NCBI RefSeq assembly: GCF_002443255.2
Contig: NW_019211457.1
Location: 29,970,610-30,034,609, forward strand
Reading direction: 5' to 3'
DNA: 64,000 nucleotides
Source: Varroa destructor
Taxonomy: Eukaryota > Arthropoda > Arachnida > Mesostigmata > Varroidae
The notes under the pieces are model-generated. The model was not told the origin of the DNA. It ran no database searches and saw nothing but the letters and a program-made list of their open reading frames with translations. The translations under genes and the position numbers were made by a program. Positions 35,928 to 48,700 of this stretch are shown here, one piece after another (the stretch's first letter is position 1; the number at the start of each line of letters is the position of its first letter).

Positions 35928-38900
35928 TGTATGGTCGTGTAGTTTAGTCTAAATATAATATATGGGTAACACGAGTGGTACGATTTCTTGCAGTTATTTT
36001 TAGTCACTACGATTGTTTATATGGAACTTATATTACTATAATACATAAAGTACATTGCAAAACAAACAGCAGCCGAGGCTGGACGCAAGTTACAAGCTGA
36101 ACAGCTGTAATTAAATCGAATGCCGTAAAGATTACAGTGATGAGGCCGAAGCGCGCACACACACTCACGTAAACAGCTAAATACATAAGTATATAGTATT
36201 AACCTTACATTGTTTTTCCCTGGCTTGTTCTCATTATATATACATGTTAAGAAATCTCTTAATAATTCGCGTGTCGACTTTAACAGATGTGAAATAAAGA
36301 CTCGCTAACGTTTGTCCCACCCCGTATACACTACCATATATATAAGTATATATGACCACAGTTGCAACTATACCGGTCGGGCCATGTCGGTGCTGTATTG
36401 AAGGCATAACTGTTCTATATACAGGAGGTGAGCAACGCATGGTTCGCGGAAGGTGATTCCTATACGTTCGGTTGTCCTCAATACCATTACTCAGCAGCCA
36501 TTTCTGTATGTTCGAGGGACTAAAACCGCCGCTTCGTCGTATAGCCTGGTCTTATCCTGGCTTAGCTTGGCCTGGCGTAGTTGGTCGGTTGGCTATATGT
36601 TCTTTGCATACGCCCCCAAATGTCAGCTTCCCCATTCCGATTTATGGCCTGACGGCGAGCCTGGGCAGCTCACTTCCACAGGTTTATTATTGGAGCCAAC
36701 CAGCACCAGAGAAAACGGGACCAGGAGATGGAAGGCGAGACGGATCGAGCCTGCAAGGCAAACACAGCAACTAGACTTGCTTGGTCGTTAGTTGCCTTAG
36801 AAGGACAGCGTTGAACTAAGCGGTTGCAGGTCCCAAGCCCCAGGCAGTCTCATGGATAACGCTGCTCGCGTGTGATGCGGGCGAAACGGGTGAAAAAGCC
36901 AGGACAACGGGGGCGGAGCCTGGGGCAACAAAGAGAGAGAAGAGATAGAAACCAACCAAAGGACTACTTGGTAAGTAGGACCGTGGCGGTGAGAAGCTAC
37001 GAGGACTTCGCTCGTTGTTACCGTGCTGGCTGTTGCTGAACTGATGGCGAAAAGCAGCGTCGTGGCTACGCTCTTAAAGGAGGGAGATTATTACTCGGTT
37101 GATATTGAATTTTCCCTTTTAACTGAAAGAAGTGGAAGATAGGAAGGAGTGCGAAAGATATTGTTATGCGAGTGGCCTAGAGAAAGCAAAGTCGTATAAA
37201 CAGCGACAGTTACAGTAAGTACTAGGCTCGAAATTGCATCAAGACCCCTACGGACGTGGTTTTATTTTCCAGGCTCGCAGGCTTTTACTAAGGCGAAACT
37301 TGTTCAGTTCCAAGTGAAAAGTTCCCTAACTGCTGATACGTAGGCATTGGTTTCTTAAGATTGCTAAAACATTTGCGTGCCCGTGTCTGCTCAGCTAGCT
37401 AGCGTTGTGCGCAATAACATCTAACAAGTTACGCACTAAATTGACGAATAGATTGTACGGAGCCCATCGCTATAGTTTTCCCATCACATTGATATTTGTT
37501 ATAGCCCCTTCTAGCGATAACATAGTCGTATGATTTAAATGATATCATCATTTTGTTGTTCCTGTCAACTCGTGTCGGCAGTGAAAGCCAATAGTAGACT
37601 TTATGAATTCCAATTGTAGTGTAGGCCCAGCTTCAGTGAGTGAAGATTGAATATGAGTTTGTTGAATTTTGGATATTTCTATGCTCGGCTCTCGGCACAT
37701 AACTCGAACTGACAATATGGATCATATCAGTGGTGACACCTTAAAAGAGTGCGGGTTGAACATTGGGTAAAGACAACCATGGGCCTTTCTACCCAAGTTT
37801 ACGGTAAGCACGTCATTTTCATTTATTGCTATTTACAAATTATTGAAGACAAGCACGGTTTGCAGTTAAGTAGTTCGAGCAAAAAGAATAGTAACTTCGG
37901 CAGTGTATGGTTTCACATACGTAATGTATGCGATTTCGAAAGTTAGTTAAAATCAACCCACTACGACCAGACAGTGCGCTTTTGCGTGACGGGTTTTTAA
38001 CTCATTCACGTCTGCTTTCCTCCGTTTTAGTGTTGGTATTATATGAGGCGGCCTCGATAATACATTAACCCACAGCAATACAATTTAGTAGGACAACAAC
38101 TTATAGACAATGGACATTGTGTTGTGGACAGTTCTGTGTGATAAACGATAGGCTGCGAGTGTATCCTGTCTGCCGAACGTGTGTCAAGCAGGAGTCTCTA
38201 GGCAAAACGTTTTTCTTTCTGCCTTGGTTTTTTCCGTCGACAAACAGGTTCTGAATGAGGTCTAACCTAGCTTAACAAACCGTAGGCCAAACCTTAGCCG
38301 AGAGACCTACCCCAAGTTAGCGTAAGCTAAACTAATTCTTTTTGTTCGCCCTGCCACCGATTCTTCCTAAAGCTTCCTGTTTTCTACTTTCCTACTATTG
38401 TTCTTTTTCCTTCCCTCCATTTTTTCTGAGCGTTGTACAAGAATGCCCTAGCAAAGAGTGTAATACTGCGGCACAGGCCAACAGCAGCGAATATCACACG
38501 TTTGTGTTGGTACTCATGGCAGTGCTCACTGCGTAGGTACTGTTCCCTGCTTACTGACTGCTGTACCGACAAGAAGCACAAGGAGTCCAACGTGACTCAT
38601 CGGCTTTTACGATCCAGGCCGCTGCCGCTTCCCTTCGCGCATTACCCTGGCGCGCGCGTTCCAGGGTTCCCCCGTTGAGAACAACCGCGACGCGGCGGCG
38701 TTGGGGGTACAAACTGCTTCACTACCGCCAACGACTACCCCTAATGCCCCCCGAAGAACAAACGGCGATGAACACACTGACGCTCTGTTATGTACCGTTG
38801 GGTATGAACGTTAGTATGTGAGTGTGGTTGTCTGTATCTATCTGCGCGTACATGTATGTGGAACTCTGCTACAAACGAGATCCAACCAGACCTCCCCGTG

Positions 38901-41900
38901 CCCCGCTCGCAACTAACTGGTCTTCGTCGCAGTCTTCGTTGAAAGACAGGTCACTTTCTAGGTTTAGCTTGGTTGGTCGGTGTCTTCGCTGTGTATGTGT
39001 GAGTGAGTGTGTGTCTGTGTGTCGGTGGACTGGGGATGTTGACGAACTTCGGGAAGAGGGGGGGGGACATATGGGGCAGGCTGACACCAGGGGGAAGGCC
39101 TCGTGAATGGAGCACAACTTAGTCGCAGCAACGCTGCTACTACCCGACTCTAAGCGACGACGGCGAATTCGCTGGAGCACCGCGCACTAGCAAGCATTGC
39201 GTCTGCCTCTATATCGTTTCTGCTACTGGCATCGCCGCCTCCGGTACCAAGTGACTCAATGAGTGAGCCCGCATACTCTGTCGTAAATAAGGCTAAATGG
39301 CGACTGGGTCTGCTGTTCTGCTCCGCTACCACTGCCAGTACTACTGCTCTTTAGGCGTCGAATCTCATCTTACCCCTGCGAGTGACGCCCATCTCGTAGC
39401 TCTCTACACTTAGATGTTCGCAAACGTCTGGCGCTCGTTGCGTTTGCCCTAGACCCTGCCTGACCTACGCCAATCCGATTGTTAGAACAGAGGGCGAGGT
39501 ACTGCACGCTATACATATGCGAGGAGCTTAATACATTGTATATAAGGGTTTCGGTACTCCTATATGATGGTTCGATATCGGGTGATTACGCAGCACAAGG
39601 CGAGTGCGATTCCAAAAGACGATACAAAGGTCAGGATGCTGTTTCTGGAAAATTTCGCCGTTTTGTATATGATATCGGTTAGTAAATGCACAGTCATTCA
39701 TTTAACTCGTGCCCCTATCGGATTTGGTGCTTCATTGTGAGAAATGCAAGTTTTGGTATGTTGTATATCTACCCTTCGATAATATATAATACATCTGTGA
39801 TATATTGATTTCCATTTTAAAACGCAGATAATAAGTTCTCGCGGTGATTTCGACAAAGCTCTGATACGATCTGAATTGTTTCTTGGTATACTTACAGTAA
39901 GGGGCAATAAACAGCCGAAAAAACTGTAACGGCCTCCGTCGTAACGTTGTGAACGTGGTTGTGTGCTTAAATTAAGGACACGCATCGGCCTAGATTCAAG
40001 TGACAACATAGACAAAATTCGTTTCGTGCTCTGACAGGCCAGCTGTCTGACGTGGTGCATCACTCACGAACGTAAAACACGAAGCGTTTTAACAAGCGGA
40101 CGCAAAAGCCGGGTAATCTGCGCGACGTTTACGCTTCACATAAAGGAACTGATTATAATAATCGAATGACCCGCGGCGTATGACAGACTTATTAGTTTAA
40201 TCCTACCAAAAAACCAGCTGCATTATGCGACCCCGTGCTGTGACGCTGTCGGCTCATAATTTGGCCGACGTCATGCATACTAATATAGTTAGAAGGCGAA
40301 TTTGTATTCTAGCCTGACTTTTTTTTTTGAAACACGCTCATCACCATTGTAAAAGACAAACATAGTATTCAATACATTTTATATCATGAAAATCAACGAG
40401 GACTAGAAGGGAAAGTGCAGGACATCTAAGCCTATGCGCCACCAAGTTGTTTGTATCGTACGAAAGAGTACCACCATCTGTTTCATTGTAATACTGGAGT
40501 TAGGCGACTACAGATGACGTATTTGCTATGTCTGTACACAGTAAAGCAAAGTCACCCAAAAAAAGAATAAAAACAAACCATTATTTCGCTTAACGATTCA
40601 TAAATGAGCCTATCTGGTAAGCATGTTTATAGACAATATCAAATCATAGGCCAAACATTACACGCATATTTGAAATTTTAAGCTAAAAACAGGAAAGTTG
40701 ATGATAGCGAATGTATGGAGGCAGCTCTTTATGTTTATATTAGGTTTGATTTCATCATAACCTTATAGCCATCAATACCATTTTTAGGTAGAATTCTTAT
40801 GGTGTATAGCTTATTTCGTTCTTTTGCAACAGCACTACATTGTCTTGGTGTACTTCTTGAAGTTCTCTGCTCTACGATGCAAACATTCACGTGTAGTCTT
40901 CGCTCATTTAGTGCCAGCCCAACCGGTGTATCTACGCTTAGATAAGCCGAACACTTTTGAGCTCTAAGCAGAGCCGACTTCATGTTTTCTATTTCATCTT
41001 AGATATGAGATACCGACGCCATTATGCGTCATCCGTATCCCATGCATGGTGCTGTTTCGTTTCGTTCGCCAGACGATGCGCAAAGTTTTACAAATTGAAC
41101 ATCACTTCTAGTCGTTCATTCTTAGCTAGCCACTTGCTCTTAATTCCACTTGCTCAAACCCAGCAACTACTCAGCGCCTCAAACACTTAGGAAGCTAAAG
41201 AGGGCCTGTTTTAAGGTATCTGGTAAATAGCAAGAGGCACGAGTTACTTCCTGGAAAAGATTCTGTGTTGTATATGTCCCCCATCCCTCTCCGCGTTCAG
41301 CTTTTAGCTTGCCGTTAGCTTTATGCTGAAACGCGCTGAGTCCGTAGGAGGACGAGTGTGCGCTATGGTCACGGACCGTGATGTGGCCACGGGCCTAGCC
41401 ATGATTCAATTCATCGCCAATGGCTCCCCGAGAGCTGACCTTTAGGTTTCTGCAGGAGATTAGAGCAGGTACAAAAAGGGCGCATTGGGCCTTAATTTAT
41501 GTATTCTACTTTACTTTTATTGGCAAATACGGCAATAAATTATTTAATATTGTAAATCTGTAAATTATTATTAATGTTCGCAAATATTTCCTAGAAAGCT
41601 TCAAGCCCATTTGTACCAACTGATAATGTTATCTAAATTGTTGCTATGGGTATTGCTTTCCGGCCGCTACAAACACGCAACGGAACTCGTAGGCCCAACA
41701 AAAGGAATGGTGGGGGTTCCGCGTATTCGGTTGCAATCTGCTAGCAACATCTTTTAACCAGGCTTGTATTTGGTTTTGTTCTTACCATAAAACCATAGGT
41801 CCTACAAAGAACACACGAATCACATCTATGATTACACTACTAATGTGATGGCCTAACCCGATCGGCTCTGTACTCCCAAAGTAACCGATGAAAACGTTAG

Positions 41901-44900
41901 ATTCGGCTATAGCTTAAAAAGTAGCTGTTATCGGATAGATGTGGTGCCTTTTTACTGAACCGATAAGTCATTGTGCGCTTATCTTCCTCAGTGTGTATCT
42001 GCATGACGCACGAGCGTGCCTGTGCGTTGGTCGGCTAAGACGATGGACTACGCGAAGGAGGAGATTTCGGTTTGCTTGTTGGTCGAAGCAGTAGAAGGGG
42101 CATAAAGCTTGCGCTATATATTTAGCCACCATCTCAGCTATGAGAGTTAAGTCGACTAACTCCTCCGGACTTGTGCGGTCTTGATCGGGTCCTCGGGTTA
42201 CTCGGCTGCAAGCTGGCCAGCTCCCTTCATTGGGTTATCAGCAGCCACAGCAGTAGCGGTAGCAGTTCGCAGGCGATTCTGCCCGTATATCTGAAAAGTC
42301 AGCGCTGCTGACGCAGTAATAAGATACAGACGGATCTGAGGGACTGAGGCCGCTTCTACTGGCGCGAGTTTGCCTAATGCTGCCATTACAGAAAACACTC
42401 TGAGCAGCTTCAACAGAAAAATAGCATGCGGCTCCTAACCACCGCTCATGGAAACTTGTTGCAAAGCTAGAAGCAAAGCAACAAAATGGCCGTTCAGCAA
42501 ACGCCCAGCCGAACTCTCATTGACCTCATTTTCTCAGCATCCGGTTTGCTCCTTCAGTAAGTATTTCTTACAGAACTCATCCTGCCAAAAGTATACGCGA
42601 GAGAGCCATCGGGTTTCCTCCTGTATCTGCTAATATCATCCAGGCGATGCGCTAGGGAGTACGTGAAGTTCGGACACACAGTTTGCTCTAGACTTTCGAT
42701 TCTAGCATAGGCAGCTATTGTTGCAGTAACGTTGTCTGTGATACGGGTTTAATGGAATTTTCAACGGCTTAGTTAAATATGTGGACAGCTGTTTTTTAGC
42801 CTCTGTCAGCTATAACATAGGTGATTGTAGGAGCTAGCTTGAACCCATCGCTAGATTTTGTTAAGTATACACGGATTTCTTCTAAATATGCAGTGTACGT
42901 CTTAACCCAAGAAGCATTTTCAACGATTCTGGATCGTGGTCGGTTTCAGTTGCTGGCATTTTAGTGTGACATTTTCTGTCTATGCTCCCGCTGTACCGAG
43001 TAGCATCAGAAAAAGCATTGTTCAAACATGTGTGCGTAAGCGTCATATGATTTCGTTTGTAACTTTGCGCTGAAAGAGTGTTCTTCAACGTGCCATTTTG
43101 TCAATATAGAAGTTAGAAAACGTGTTAATTTGCCAACTTCTATATCTCCTGAGCCGCTTTGTATCAATCTCCGTTTGTCTCTACAACTGCAACTTCTTTG
43201 GCTTCCTCGAGATGAATGTCATTTTGTGTGGCGTAAAGTTGCTTCTGCGGCGATAACAGCCGTTGTCCCTTTCTGTCGGAGCGTTTTCGACTGTGACGAC
43301 AATCCTAGGTGAAGTGAGATAGACGAAGCATGGCCTGACATGCCGTGGCCCCACCGATGACTAGTTGTTCCCGTCGGTCTTGAGGTGTAGGAGCCGCCAC
43401 TTTGCTTCATCCCTCTTTCGTTTAGCGTTCGGTTTTGATCCTCGCGCATCAGTCATTGCTACTGTTCGACGCCCTCGACCGCCTTTGCCGAAGGAGTTGT
43501 CGAGTCTGTTTACTCCGTTCTACCCGTGTAACGCGGTGTGTCGGTGAGTAGCGGTGTACCCCTAAATCTCCCATGTTTTTCTGCTACTGTTTGAGAAAAG
43601 TTGCCTCCCCTTAGGATTGGCTACAAAGTTGCGTGTCGACGCTGCGGTTGGAGCTTCATTCGCGTAGAGTGACGCCTGGGTCTTGACGATCGTCGAGCCG
43701 TTGCCGCTGCTAAGTTGCAACCCAACGGCATCAGCTCGCAGCCAAGTGGCCCCACAATGCCATGCGATGGTAGCACGAGGGCTGCTGGTGGCCCCAGCAT
43801 CCTTCAGCTATAGCTATTTGACCGTTTCTTCGGTTTTTCTGCTCCTTCTTTTTTGTTGCTCTGGGATAATGTTGATTTATGGGGGATCTTCTTTTTTCTT
43901 CGCGCCGTGGCTTGTCGCTCGGTCGGTCATTTCTTCCTTCTTCCTTGGCAAACTGACTCTTACTAGGCCTGTCCCTTCATTTTTCCCCCAAATTGTCCCA
44001 AAATGCCCTACCGTGGGCGAGCAAAGCCGCTCCTCTAAACTAGGTTCCCGCAGCCGGCCTCGCTTGTGTGTGCAGTACCAAACCGATGAACGTGGCTTGA
44101 CTTCTCGGCGTCGCGGCCTGCAACGGCAGTAGCAGCGGCAGGGACTCACTCCAGATCAGTAACCCGCCAGTAACTGCTTGGTTTGCCCCCCGATTTCGGC
44201 GCTTCGGGCACTCCCGGGTTTCCTTTTCCTAAACCCCACCTCATTCTCATCTTGCTTTCCAGCCGTGGAGGGATGAACTTCTAATCCTTCGAAGCCGAAA
44301 GCGGCGAGGCATCTTTGCCTTCCTCACAGCGAAACGGCAGCGGATAACGGTCGGTCACAACGGTCAAAGCGCGTCGCGTCTTTTACCCCTTCTTTTTGTT
44401 TCACCATGAAGGGCCTGATTCATGCTCCGACACGAGGCGTGTAAATATCTCCATAAAAATATATCGGCAAAAGGAAATTCACGGCTGTATCACGAGATGC
44501 ATGCGTGAATATTGGACTTACCAGGTAGATCATTTTTGATGGTTTTGCACATCGTCACATTGGTATTTATCGATCCAAACTGTGTATACGCTAACATACG
44601 AGACTAGATACATTCAGTGTTTTGTTAGCTTATTAATTTTTTTAAGTAATCAGTAGCGGACTTGTGGCTTGATCCACAAATCTTTGCAGGTTGTATTTCT
44701 AGATAGGGCGATTTCGGATTAGAGTAACTGGTTGGAAAGAGCCGTCTATTCAACATCAGACGTTAGGGAAAAGGCCTATCTGTACCCATATGCTCACGCA
44801 AGTTTCTTGACTACAGTAACGGTTGCACAATGAGATATTAATCAGCGATAATCATTGCTAGCGTCTTGTACATGACCTTTTTTTAGAAGTTAATGTGCAA

Positions 44901-45692
44901 ATCTCGTTTACGGACACCGGGCCTAGTCCTCAAACGTTCGTCAGGAGAGTGTGAGACCTTAGTCAGCTTTTACTGATCACACAAGTACCCAATAAATTAA
45001 AACTTGACAAGACGACTCTAATGAACTATCATCTGAAATGACGATTTGACCATATATAACAATGACACATATAGTTTGACAGAACAGACTCTGTTCACTA
45101 AGCATGTAACAGGGATTTGTCCTGAAAAAGCTGAAATGAGAGCATCCAAAACACAGCAAAAAACCCTCATCGAGTTAGCGAAGACTTGACGAAGGATATT
45201 TGCCACAGGAAAAACGTCACCTGTCAATAAGGTTCTGCAACAGTTGAGCTGACCATAATCAATGGTGGCAGAAAAGCTTCCAGAAATTTAGTAGAGTGCT
45301 ATTCATGTTATTTTTCAAAATATTCTTCCAAATCCATGTTCGGACTACGCTATGACGTAGAACGCAGTAGATGGCGAAAGAATAGTACATTAGTATTATT
45401 TTTATGCCTATCAGATAGTGAAGTCTCACAGGTAGAGAACTGTTTACTAGCATAGGTGTTTAGATACGATAAAACACGAATGCGTTACGTTAATGCACCA
45501 TGATTTATTTTCTTTGCAGGTAATTGCTGAACTAAACCAGCCTTTCTGGCCATGTAGTATTCTGTCAAGGGATTTACGCTCATCAGTGTCTTGTTAGTGT
45601 AATTCAGCGTCCATATGGATTCCAAATTGAATGTAGCGTAACCATTTCATCTACACTCGTGCATATTATACGGTTATGGTGTCACAGGTACT
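35925..45692. other. Long non-coding stretch, no gene recognised
   Basis: The stretch alternates AT-rich segments (about 37080-38000, 40100-40730, 41480-41950) with GC-richer patches (about 36450-37040, 38300-39460, 42000-42620, 43120-44400). The plus strand is clearly pyrimidine-rich at about 43130-44300. A TG-rich low-complexity run lies near 38990-39030. Open frames up to 149 codons (43683-44132 plus) show no domain. A weak two-exon micropeptide candidate at 37779-38068 is described in the findings. Confidence 0.55.
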
Positions 45693-45762
45693 AGAGTACC
45701 GATAGATGTGTTTATGGACAGCCGCGTTGCGAGCTGTCCATAAACACATCTATCGGTACTCT
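45693..45762. repeat. Perfect 30-bp inverted repeat with 10-nt loop
   Basis: The left arm 45693-45722 and right arm 45733-45762 are exact reverse complements over 30 bp, separated by CGCGTTGCGA. The loop can pair further (CGC with GCG), leaving a GTT tip. The six bases before the left arm (GGTACT, 45687-45692) repeat the arm end, so the base of the hairpin is itself palindromic. In RNA this would be a 70-nt perfect hairpin, the size of a microRNA or hairpin-siRNA precursor. Alternatives are a recent foldback duplication, a mobile-element remnant or an assembly artefact. No flanking target-site duplication was found. Confidence 0.9.
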
Positions 45763-48700
45763 TTAACGATATCTCGATGGTATCCAGCCAATGGTGTCTC
45801 AAACCACTCTAAAATGACGGCCATACCGCACCACAAAAACAGCATTGTTGCTATGTCTGCTACCATCATCATCTCGGGGTTACTTGTATTACTAAGAGCT
45901 TTATGAAGACACGAGCAAGTCGAGAGTATTGGAACGCTGAGTTGGTCACAAGCTTGTACCAACCTGAACTTCCTCCTGTTACAGTCTGAGTGAACTGAAA
46001 GAACGCTTGACAAAGCATTTTCTACTCTTTTTTGCACACACATACACTATCTCTCTCTCTATATTGTTCTCAATCTATTCCCTCCGTTCCCTTCCGCGCG
46101 CTCGATGTTGGCTACCTCCGAACGGATGATAGCTCTAGGGCCTTGCTTTTTCTACAGCTCCCACGATTGTACGCGGTCCAACCACGGATAGGCGTCGACA
46201 AGTGCTAGCAACTAAGTGATTCGTATGAGGGGCATTTCGTCGATAGGACAGACGTCCGACTAGCTCTTATTCAGCTACCAGGGTGAAGGTTCATCTCCCT
46301 TTTGGTCCAGCAAAGCCATTCAAACTTCGAATCAAGAAAGGCGCAGGCTTCGGTAGGGTGGGTGGGGTGACATTACTACTATGACAACGATGTGCAAAGC
46401 ATCTTCACTAACACCAACTTGAGTAGCCGAGAGAGATCAGTTTCGTAAGCGGAAGCACAAAGTAAAGGAAGGACCTTAGCACTAACTTATAAGCAGCCCG
46501 TCAACGTGTATCTAAGTATCCACGTTTTAGGCAGTTTTGTCTTTTTCCCCCATTTTTCTTGAAGGATCTATGTACAAAAAAGAATCAGGCGTGAGTTAAA
46601 CAAAAATCTTACACTTCTCTGTCTGCGATAGGACGTGATAATTAGCTAGCTATAATAATTCAAACTCTTTTTTCGTTAAAAAGGCTCATGCGTTAGTTTT
46701 ATTCATGGACACCGAGTCCACTATCTAAGTATTAGTCACTGCGGTGTGGAACAGTAGATAACATTTTTCAGCTGTCATACACATTAAAATGACATTTGTA
46801 CAGTAGATACGTACATGAATCTTACAATTTTGTATCTTTTCTATGTCTGGAATACGTTCGTGACCCTATCCGTCTTTCACAAACCAGTATATGTCGTTTT
46901 CTGTTATCGATAGCAGTATGAAATCACTAATCAACAACTTGTATGACTTGAGGGTAGACCTCGTAGACGACAGTTAAATTCAAAACCCGCAAACAATTTT
47001 TTACCCTCAATATAAGGCCCCACTAGTAAGGACAGATAATGGGATTATCTTGCTTAGAGAAACAGTAAAAAAGGTTCGCAATGCGTGTGAAAAAGAGGGT
47101 GTAGTTGCTCGTCCCCTGACAGGCATCGTACATTTGCCGAATTGGCTATTGAATTCTCGCCGAGTGACGATGATTCGGTAGACGACTACAAACGGCTAGG
47201 CGCAAAGGCAGATACAACAGAAGCAAGCATTTGTCCTGTAGAGTTCGACGTTGCTTGGCCCTCGTGGCAAAGCGAATTGCTGGGGATGACGGCGGCTTTA
47301 GAGCTTTTTTTTGTGAGATCCATCTCATTGCTTCCAACGACATCTCTTCGTCTTGTAGGCGCGACAGTTTTTACACACAAACGCGGCTTCTCGTTCATCG
47401 GCTTGGTTCGACACCTATCAGCACCCTGAGCTGAATCCACGGGAGTGGGTGCACAATTCTTCCACAACGATGGAAGCAGGCGAGAAGGAAGAAACTTGAG
47501 AGAAAGAAGGAGCGCGTAGCATTCAGTGGACAGTGACAAAGCGTGTGACTGCGGTGGGATGTATACGGATGAAAAACAAGAACGACGGGTTGCCTTGCGT
47601 ATTTCTGGATACTCCCCTCGCCCCTTTCCTGCTAGCCTAACGTCCTGGTCGGATGCAATGTACTGAGCTCGCCACGTCCTCGATAGTCACCCTCTTGCTG
47701 CCATGTTCTCTGATACTGCCTGGCGAACGCAACTGGTTGGTTTAAGGGGGAACTTCTCGATGTCGCCTTTAAACGGGGGCTCAATGTACCAAAACAAAAT
47801 TTTTATATACAATAACATATTTGGGAGATGTGCGCGTTTCATGCAAGGAAACTCCTGTAAGAACCTGCAGCTTTTGGATGTGAATGTGCGGCTGTATTCC
47901 GTCAGGATATAGCATGAAACAATTTCCTCAATAGTGATCTCTGGCGATCAGCTTGCGCCTGGCTACTCGGTAAGCTGGCGTGTTATAGGATACCCCATGT
48001 CTTATTGTTGAGAGGGAGCTTGTCCGTTTCACGTATCATGTTGAGTTACACATGAGCTACAGAGGGACAAACCACATTACAAGGAGACCCGTTGAAGATA
48101 AAGGAAAAATATGACAGAAGAATAGGCTCGCAAGACAGGGGAAGGGGTGGCTGTAAACGTTTAGTGCCATGCCTCTTCCCTCCTCATACTCTCTCTCTTC
48201 GTATGAGGTGCTCGACTTCGCCTTCGCGTGCCCATGCGTCTGCGAAATCGAGGGCTAGCATTTGAAACAAGGAGGAAACGAGTTTTAGCGAAAGGAAAAA
48301 ATAATGCTAAGGGCAACCGGATTTTAAAAAGCTATTTCACTATTTCGGCGAGATAAGTGGAGTAGAAAAGTTAAAGGCGCCAGAGGCCGTAGTCTATGTT
48401 ATCATATAAGAGCAGTAATCAGGGCATCATATAGCGGACAGAGTGGCTAAGTCAGTGTACGCAACAATATATTTCGGCACATCATGTATACCAACATAGA
48501 GTTGTCCTCGAAAGAAGCCAGGTTTTTGCAAAAAAATAAAGAGCCTTCGCTCAAGGATAGAGTTCATACCAGTTATTGATATACTGACATACAGGGTGCT
48601 TGGTGTGAGGTCGTTAGCGGGACTCAAACGTCAAGCCGTGTGTTTTTTTCGGCCAGAAACCGGGCCGTCCAAACCATCGCATCAGTAGCATCAGACGTTA

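Noticed and set aside
37681..37770. Frame reading DHISGDTLKECGLNIG, faintly like the end of a SAM domain
   Set aside because: Only about 15 residues resemble the pattern, the frame stops at once, and no neighbouring exon supplies the rest of the domain. Chance is the simpler explanation.
43683..44132. 149-codon plus-strand frame with apolar stretches resembling membrane helices
   Set aside because: The apolar content follows from the pyrimidine-rich plus strand (many TTC, CTT, TCT codons). No family is recognised, and a minus-strand frame overlaps it.
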